Below are positions 5,087-9,080 of a stretch of DNA of 9,080 bases, piece by piece. Source of the DNA: Spirochaetaceae bacterium (GTDB taxonomy: Bacteria; Spirochaetota; Spirochaetia; Treponematales; Breznakiellaceae). A program made the position numbers and the translations under genes. Within the stretch, counting starts at the first letter, position 1; every line of letters starts with the position of its first letter. The notes under the pieces are model-generated. The model was not told the origin of the DNA. It worked only from the letters and a program-made list of their open reading frames with translations, and searched no databases. The stretch is from assembly GCA_031258615.1 (NCBI GenBank), contig JAIRMP010000200.1, forward strand, positions 1-9,080, given 5' to 3'.

Positions 5087-6532
5087 TTGATTGAAGATGT
5101 AATCATTATAGGCGGAGGCGTGTGCGGCTGTTCCCTCTTGTACGAATTAAGCCGCTACAGCATAAAAACCCTGCTTTTGGAAAAAGAAAACGATGTCTCG
5201 GATGGAACATCTAAGGCAAACAGCGCGATAGTTCACGCAGGCTATGATCCGGCGCCGGGTACCATGATGGCCCGTTACAACGTTGAGGGTAACACCCTGA
5301 TGGAACGGCTTTGCGCCGATTTGGACATTATGTACAAAAAAACCGGGTCTTTGGTGGTCGGGTTTGACGATACCGACCGGAAAAGTATAGAAAAATTGTA
5401 TGTAAAAGGTAATAGAAATGGCGTGCCGGGCCTGCGAATCGTTGAAGGGAAAGAGCTTTTCAAGATGGAAGGCGCATTAAGCCGCGATATTGTATGCGCG
5501 CTCTACGCTCCGACGGCGGGCATCGTATCCCCGTGGGAATTTGCCATAGCCCAGGCGGAATGCGCGGTGAAAGGCGGGGCAAGAGTCGAGTTTAACGCGG
5601 AAGTTACCGGTATAAAAACTGAAAACGGACATTTTGTTGTCGTTACCGCGAAAGGTGAGTACAAGGCCCGCTTCGTTGTGAACGCGGCGGGCGTTAATTC
5701 AGATATAATCAGCGGTATGGCGGGCGAAAAGTTTTTTACGATTCAGCCTAAACGGGGGGAGTACTACATCCTTGACACCACGGAAGCCAAACTGGTCAAC
5801 ATGGTAATCTTTCCGTGCCCCTCAAAACTTGGCAAAGGCGTACTTGTATCGCCGACCGTACACGGCAACATAATCGTGGGGCCGGACAGCACGGATTGTC
5901 CCCGCGAAGCGACCGAAAGTACGGTGTCCGGGCTTGAATATGTAGCAAAAAACGCGCTCCGTTGCGTGCCTTCCGTGAACCTGCGCGCGTCCATCAGGAA
6001 TTTTTCGGGCGTGCGCGCGGACGCGGGGCTTGAAGACTTTATCGTGGGCGAATCGAAGCGGACGCCGGGCTTCTTCAACATTGCCGGCATAAAGTCTCCG
6101 GGCCTGACCGCTTCCCCCGCCATTGCCAGGGATGTGGCCGGTATGCTTCTTGACAAGGGGCTCGATTCCACGCCGAATCCTGACTTTGTGACGGAACGAA
6201 AGGTTACGCGCTTCAAGTACCTGAGCGATGACGAAAAGAGGGAAGCGATAGCGCGGAATCCTCTGTACGGCACAATAGTATGCCGGTGCGAGACTGTGAC
6301 AGAGGGTGAAATTGTTGACGCTTTGAACCGTCCCTTGCCGCCGCGCTCACTGGACGCGGTCAAACGCCGCTGTACTACCGGCATGGGGCGCTGTCAGGGT
6401 GGTTTCTGCGGCCCCCGTGTGATGGCGCTCATCGCCAAATACGGGAATACCAGCGAGACGGATATTCCGCTGGATAGGGAGGGTATGTACATCGTTACGG
6501 GAAGAACAAAGGGGAAGCGGGTAAGCCTATGA
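5087..6532 (+). CDS. GlpA/LhgO-like FAD-dependent oxidoreductase with BFD-type [2Fe-2S] domain
   Basis: A 481-residue flavoprotein of the GlpA/LhgO group (COG0579-like); next to glpK it probably oxidises glycerol-3-phosphate to dihydroxyacetone phosphate. The N-terminus has the dinucleotide-binding GGGVCG (residues 9-14), with E32 at the end of the second strand as the likely FAD ribose contact. Residues 41-59 carry the family block TSKANSAIVHAGYDPAPGT. The C-terminal domain (about 395-455) is BFD-like, with C399-x-C401 and C436-x4-C441 as probable [2Fe-2S] ligands; C429 is extra and sits where I expect Thr. There is no membrane helix. The start is TTG 5087: the frame has a stop at 5063 and no ATG or GTG in between. 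The ATGA overlap with the next gene indicates translational coupling. L-2-hydroxyglutarate oxidation is the main alternative, made unlikely by context. Confidence 0.88.
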   Translation: MIEDVIIIGGGVCGCSLLYELSRYSIKTLLLEKENDVSDGTSKANSAIVHAGYDPAPGTMMARYNVEGNTLMERLCADLDIMYKKTGSLVVGFDDTDRKSIEKLYVKGNRNGVPGLRIVEGKELFKMEGALSRDIVCALYAPTAGIVSPWEFAIAQAECAVKGGARVEFNAEVTGIKTENGHFVVVTAKGEYKARFVVNAAGVNSDIISGMAGEKFFTIQPKRGEYYILDTTEAKLVNMVIFPCPSKLGKGVLVSPTVHGNIIVGPDSTDCPREATESTVSGLEYVAKNALRCVPSVNLRASIRNFSGVRADAGLEDFIVGESKRTPGFFNIAGIKSPGLTASPAIARDVAGMLLDKGLDSTPNPDFVTERKVTRFKYLSDDEKREAIARNPLYGTIVCRCETVTEGEIVDALNRPLPPRSLDAVKRRCTTGMGRCQGGFCGPRVMALIAKYGNTSETDIPLDREGMYIVTGRTKGKRVSL

Positions 6533-8175
6533 AAGATAAATACGATGTCATTGTGGTAGGCGGCGGCCCCGCCGGCCTTGCCGCCGCCGTATCGGCGGCG
6601 GAACAGGGCGCAAAAAGCGTGCTTGTACTCGAACGGAACGATACGCTTGGCGGGATACTTAACCAATGCATTCATAACGGATTCGGGCTGCATCATTTTA
6701 AGGAAGAGATGACCGGGCCTGAGTATGCGGCGAAGTTCATTGAACAACTTCCCCGATACCCCGCCATTGAAGTTCTAACCGGGGCCATGGTGCTGGACAT
6801 ATCCGCTGAACGGGTTGTCAGCGCGATTCACGCGGAAAACGGCTACATCCGGCTTGCGGCCAACGCGGTTGTGCTGTCGATGGGATGCCGCGAACGCACA
6901 CGGGGGGCGATCGGCATACCGGGCACACGGCCCGCCGGCATATTTACGGCAGGCGCGGCCCAACTGTACATGAACATTGAAGGTTTTACCGTTGGCAAAA
7001 GGATCGTGATTCTGGGATCGGGCGACATAGGGCTGATCATGGCGCGGCGCTTGACTCTTGAAGGGGCAAAGGTCCTTGGCGTGTACGAAGTGCTGCCGTA
7101 CTCGTCCGGCCTTACCCGTAACATTGTCCAATGTCTTGAAGATTACGGTATACCGCTCCACCTTTCACACACGATAACAGACATACGCGGCGGCAAACGG
7201 GTGGAACAGATCGTTATTCAGAAGGTGGATGAGCAGCGTAAACCTATTCCCGGTACCGAACAGATAGTTGACTGCGATACCTTGCTGCTGTCCGTGGGCC
7301 TGATCCCGGAAAATGAGCTTTCCCGCCAGGCGGGGCTCGAAATCAGCACGCGCACGAACGGGCCTGTGGTATACGAAAATATGGAAACGAGCGTTCCCGG
7401 TATTTTTGCCTGCGGAAACGTTGCCCACGTACATGATCTTGTAGACTTTGTTACGGCGGAAAGCATACGCGCTGGAGCTGCCGCCGCAAAGTATCTGTAC
7501 AAAAGCCGCGAAAAGTTTATACAGGTACAGAACGGAGACGGCGTGGGGTACACGGTACCCCAACGGATACGTGTTGAGAATGTTGACAAGAATATTGACA
7601 TATTCTTTCGCGCCACAGCCGTTTACAAAAATTCAAAGATCGAGGTGAAGAGCGGGGATACCCTGATCGCGTCCTTCAAACGGGAACACCTTGCGCCCGG
7701 TGAAATGGAAAAGATCACCGTCCCTAAATCTTTTTTTGACAAAGTTGGAAATGCCGCCGTTGTTGTGTCCGTAAGCGGCGAAAAGTTGAGCGGCTCCGCT
7801 ATAAAATTCCGCGTAAAGCGCCCCGACGGGGTAACGGAACTTGTTTGTATAGTATGTCCCAAGGGCTGCCGTCTACAGGTTGACGAGAACAGGGATTTTA
7901 CCGTAACGGGAAACAACTGTGAGCGCGGGGCGGAGTACGGCAAACAGGAAATCAGCAACCCCACGCGGGTCATCACCTCCACGGTATGCGTCGCGGGCGG
8001 GGCGATCTCCCGTATGCCGGTAAAGACGGACAAAAACATCCCCAAGCCTAAAATTTTTGAAGCGATGCTGCTGCTTGACGAGCTTGAGGTAAAAACTCCG
8101 TTCAAAGCGGGGGATGTGGTTGTTTCTGACATTTGCGGCACGGGCGCGAACTTTATTTCGACACGCGGTTTGTGA
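6529..8175 (+). CDS. NAD(P)/FAD-dependent oxidoreductase fused to DUF1667 domain
   Basis: A 548-residue protein in three parts. Residues 1 to about 325 form a two-dinucleotide flavoprotein: FAD motif GGGPAG (11-16), NAD(P) motif GSGDIG (163-168), and a closing FAD segment GIFACGNVAHVHD (C295, G296, N297). It lacks the CxxC of thioredoxin reductases. About 335-430 is a beta-rich segment (GYTVPQRIRV ... LAPGEMEKITVP). About 435-548 is a DUF1667 domain with C440-x2-C443-x3-C447-x16-C464, a likely iron-sulfur site. In Clostridia and Thermotoga, as I recall, the flavoprotein and DUF1667 protein are separate genes beside glpK; here they are one chain. It probably partners the preceding GlpA-like protein and passes electrons from glycerol-3-phosphate to NAD(P) or another carrier. 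The direction of electron flow and the acceptor are unknown. The start overlaps the previous stop (ATGA); the beginning of a palindrome includes its own stop. Confidence 0.9.
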   Translation: MKDKYDVIVVGGGPAGLAAAVSAAEQGAKSVLVLERNDTLGGILNQCIHNGFGLHHFKEEMTGPEYAAKFIEQLPRYPAIEVLTGAMVLDISAERVVSAIHAENGYIRLAANAVVLSMGCRERTRGAIGIPGTRPAGIFTAGAAQLYMNIEGFTVGKRIVILGSGDIGLIMARRLTLEGAKVLGVYEVLPYSSGLTRNIVQCLEDYGIPLHLSHTITDIRGGKRVEQIVIQKVDEQRKPIPGTEQIVDCDTLLLSVGLIPENELSRQAGLEISTRTNGPVVYENMETSVPGIFACGNVAHVHDLVDFVTAESIRAGAAAAKYLYKSREKFIQVQNGDGVGYTVPQRIRVENVDKNIDIFFRATAVYKNSKIEVKSGDTLIASFKREHLAPGEMEKITVPKSFFDKVGNAAVVVSVSGEKLSGSAIKFRVKRPDGVTELVCIVCPKGCRLQVDENRDFTVTGNNCERGAEYGKQEISNPTRVITSTVCVAGGAISRMPVKTDKNIPKPKIFEAMLLLDELEVKTPFKAGDVVVSDICGTGANFISTRGL

Positions 8176-8203
8176 TTCACAAATTTGTGAATCAAACTTT
8201 GTG
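8169..8203. promoter_or_regulatory. 22-bp perfect palindrome upstream of dhaK, candidate operator
   Basis: Bases 8173-8194 are a perfect palindrome with half-site TGATTCACAAA, beginning on the TGA stop of the preceding gene. TTTGTG occurs three times in direct orientation (8169-8174, 8184-8189, 8198-8203), about one and a half helical turns apart. A TATATT (8204-8209) follows, but no -35 box sits at normal spacing, and the T-rich run (8211-8216) is 16 bases beyond the palindrome. A regulator-binding site for dhaK fits better than a terminator. TGTGA/TCACA elements recall CRP/FNR-family sites, but the half-site arrangement differs from the E. coli CRP consensus. Confidence 0.55.
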
Positions 8204-8229
8204 TATATTATTTTTTACAGGAGATTTTT

Positions 8230-9080
8230 ATGAAAAAACTGATCAATGATCCGTCAAAGGTGGTTGTTGAGTCGCTGAAAGGCATGGAAGCCGCTCATGG
8301 CGGCATCATCAAAGTTCATTACGAGCCGGCCTTCATTACCCGCAAGGAGCCTACCCGCAAGGGCAAGGTGGCCGTCATTTCCGGGGGCGGCAGCGGGCAT
8401 GAGCCGATGCACGGCGGCTTTGTGGGGCTTGGTATGCTTGACGCGGCCTGCCCGGGCGAGGTGTTTACATCGCCCACGCCTGACCAGATGGAAGCCGCGA
8501 CAAAGGCGGTTGACGCCGACGCCGGCGTTATCCATCTTGTGAAGAACTATACCGGCGATATTATGAACTTCCAGATGGCCGCGGATATCTGCGCCGCGGA
8601 CGGTATCAAGGTCCAGGCAATCGTTATCGCGGACGATGTCGCCGTGGAAGACAGCCTTTACACGGCGGGCCGCCGGGGCGTGGGCAGCACGGTTCTTACC
8701 GAAAAGATCATAGGCGCCTCCGCGGAAAGGGGCGACCCGCTTGAAACTGTGATAAAGTATGCCAACTATTGCAAGGATTTTGGCCGTAGCATGGGTATCG
8801 CGTTGACCTCATGTACGCTGCCCGCCGTTGGTAAACCGATTTTTGAGATTGGTGATGACGAAATTGAGCTTGGTGTAGGCATACACGGCGAGCCGGGCCG
8901 CGAAAGGATCAAAATCAAGGCCGCCTGCGAGCTTGCCGCGATGCTGTTTGAACCGGTTGTCCAGGATTTGGCGCTGAAACAGGGGGAAGAAATAATCCTG
9001 TTTGTCAACGGTATGGGCGGTACTCCGCTTATCGAACTGTACGTGCTTTACAACGCGGCGTTTGAGCTTGCGAAGAAGAA
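8230..9080 (+). CDS. dhaK: Dihydroxyacetone kinase, DhaK subunit (3'-partial)
   Basis: The first 283 of about 356 residues expected for a DhaK subunit; the frame runs off the right edge. DhaK binds dihydroxyacetone covalently and, with DhaL, phosphorylates it to dihydroxyacetone phosphate. Collinear with E. coli DhaK: MKKLINDP at the N-terminus, GGGSGHEPMHGG (H57), CPGEVFTSPTPDQ, KNYTGDIMNF (D110), DDVAVEDSLYTAGRRG and GVGIHGEPG. H219 is the expected covalent substrate-binding His (E. coli H218), and H57 and D110 match catalytic H56 and D109. AGGAGA (8219-8224) lies five bases before the ATG. The presence of a separate DhaK chain predicts dhaL immediately downstream, with dhaM if the phosphate donor is the PTS. 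Its promoter may lie under the palindrome 36 bases upstream, or it may be read through from the oxidoreductase genes. Confidence 0.95.
   Translation, partial: MKKLINDPSKVVVESLKGMEAAHGGIIKVHYEPAFITRKEPTRKGKVAVISGGGSGHEPMHGGFVGLGMLDAACPGEVFTSPTPDQMEAATKAVDADAGVIHLVKNYTGDIMNFQMAADICAADGIKVQAIVIADDVAVEDSLYTAGRRGVGSTVLTEKIIGASAERGDPLETVIKYANYCKDFGRSMGIALTSCTLPAVGKPIFEIGDDEIELGVGIHGEPGRERIKIKAACELAAMLFEPVVQDLALKQGEEIILFVNGMGGTPLIELYVLYNAAFELAKK

Noticed and set aside
8173..8216. Terminator after the DUF1667 fusion gene
   Set aside because: The hairpin is AT-rich and the T-run begins 16 bases after the stem. It lies 36 bases before dhaK in the same direction, so an operator is more likely, although a weak terminator cannot be excluded.

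Overview
The window looks like a bacterial chromosome segment of roughly balanced to moderately high GC. The best guess is a host-associated spirochete of the Treponema type, such as a termite-gut treponeme. That rests on remembered resemblance: very regular TPR proteins with GDxDRAIADYTQALRLDPN units, next to clusters of small palindromic intergenic repeats. No rRNA or other phylogenetic marker is present, so the assignment is an inference. The glycerol genes resemble those of Firmicutes, the aquaporin most clearly.

Left part (1 to about 2570), an accessory, repeat-rich region. Two paralogous TPR genes lie head to tail. The first enters from outside the window and the second starts with a Sec signal peptide. 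Each is followed, from the same bases around its stop codon, by a block of small hairpins built from shared constant segments. The second block is larger and folds on paper into a branched structure with one outer stem enclosing three hairpins. Next come a degenerate 17-bp direct repeat and three perfect 26-bp tandem repeats. The 670 bases between the second TPR gene and glpK hold no convincing gene.

Right part (about 2575 to the end), a glycerol and dihydroxyacetone utilisation cluster, all on the + strand. A near-consensus sigma-70 promoter drives glpK and glpF, which end at a clear Rho-independent terminator. Then come a GlpA/LhgO-like FAD oxidoreductase with a BFD-type [2Fe-2S] tail (TTG start) and, overlapping it by ATGA, an FAD/NAD(P) oxidoreductase fused to a DUF1667 iron-sulfur-like domain. 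A perfect 22-bp palindrome that begins on the stop codon of that gene precedes dhaK, which runs off the right edge.

Inferred pathway: GlpF admits glycerol and GlpK makes glycerol-3-phosphate. The two flavoproteins oxidise this to dihydroxyacetone phosphate, probably passing electrons through [2Fe-2S] and possibly DUF1667 clusters to NAD(P) or another soluble acceptor, since no GlpC-like subunit or membrane anchor is seen. DhaK, with DhaL and perhaps DhaM expected downstream, would feed free dihydroxyacetone into the same pool. No glycerol dehydrogenase or GlpR-type regulator is visible. The least explained items are the hairpin blocks tied to the TPR genes, the fused DUF1667 oxidoreductase and the 22-bp palindrome.
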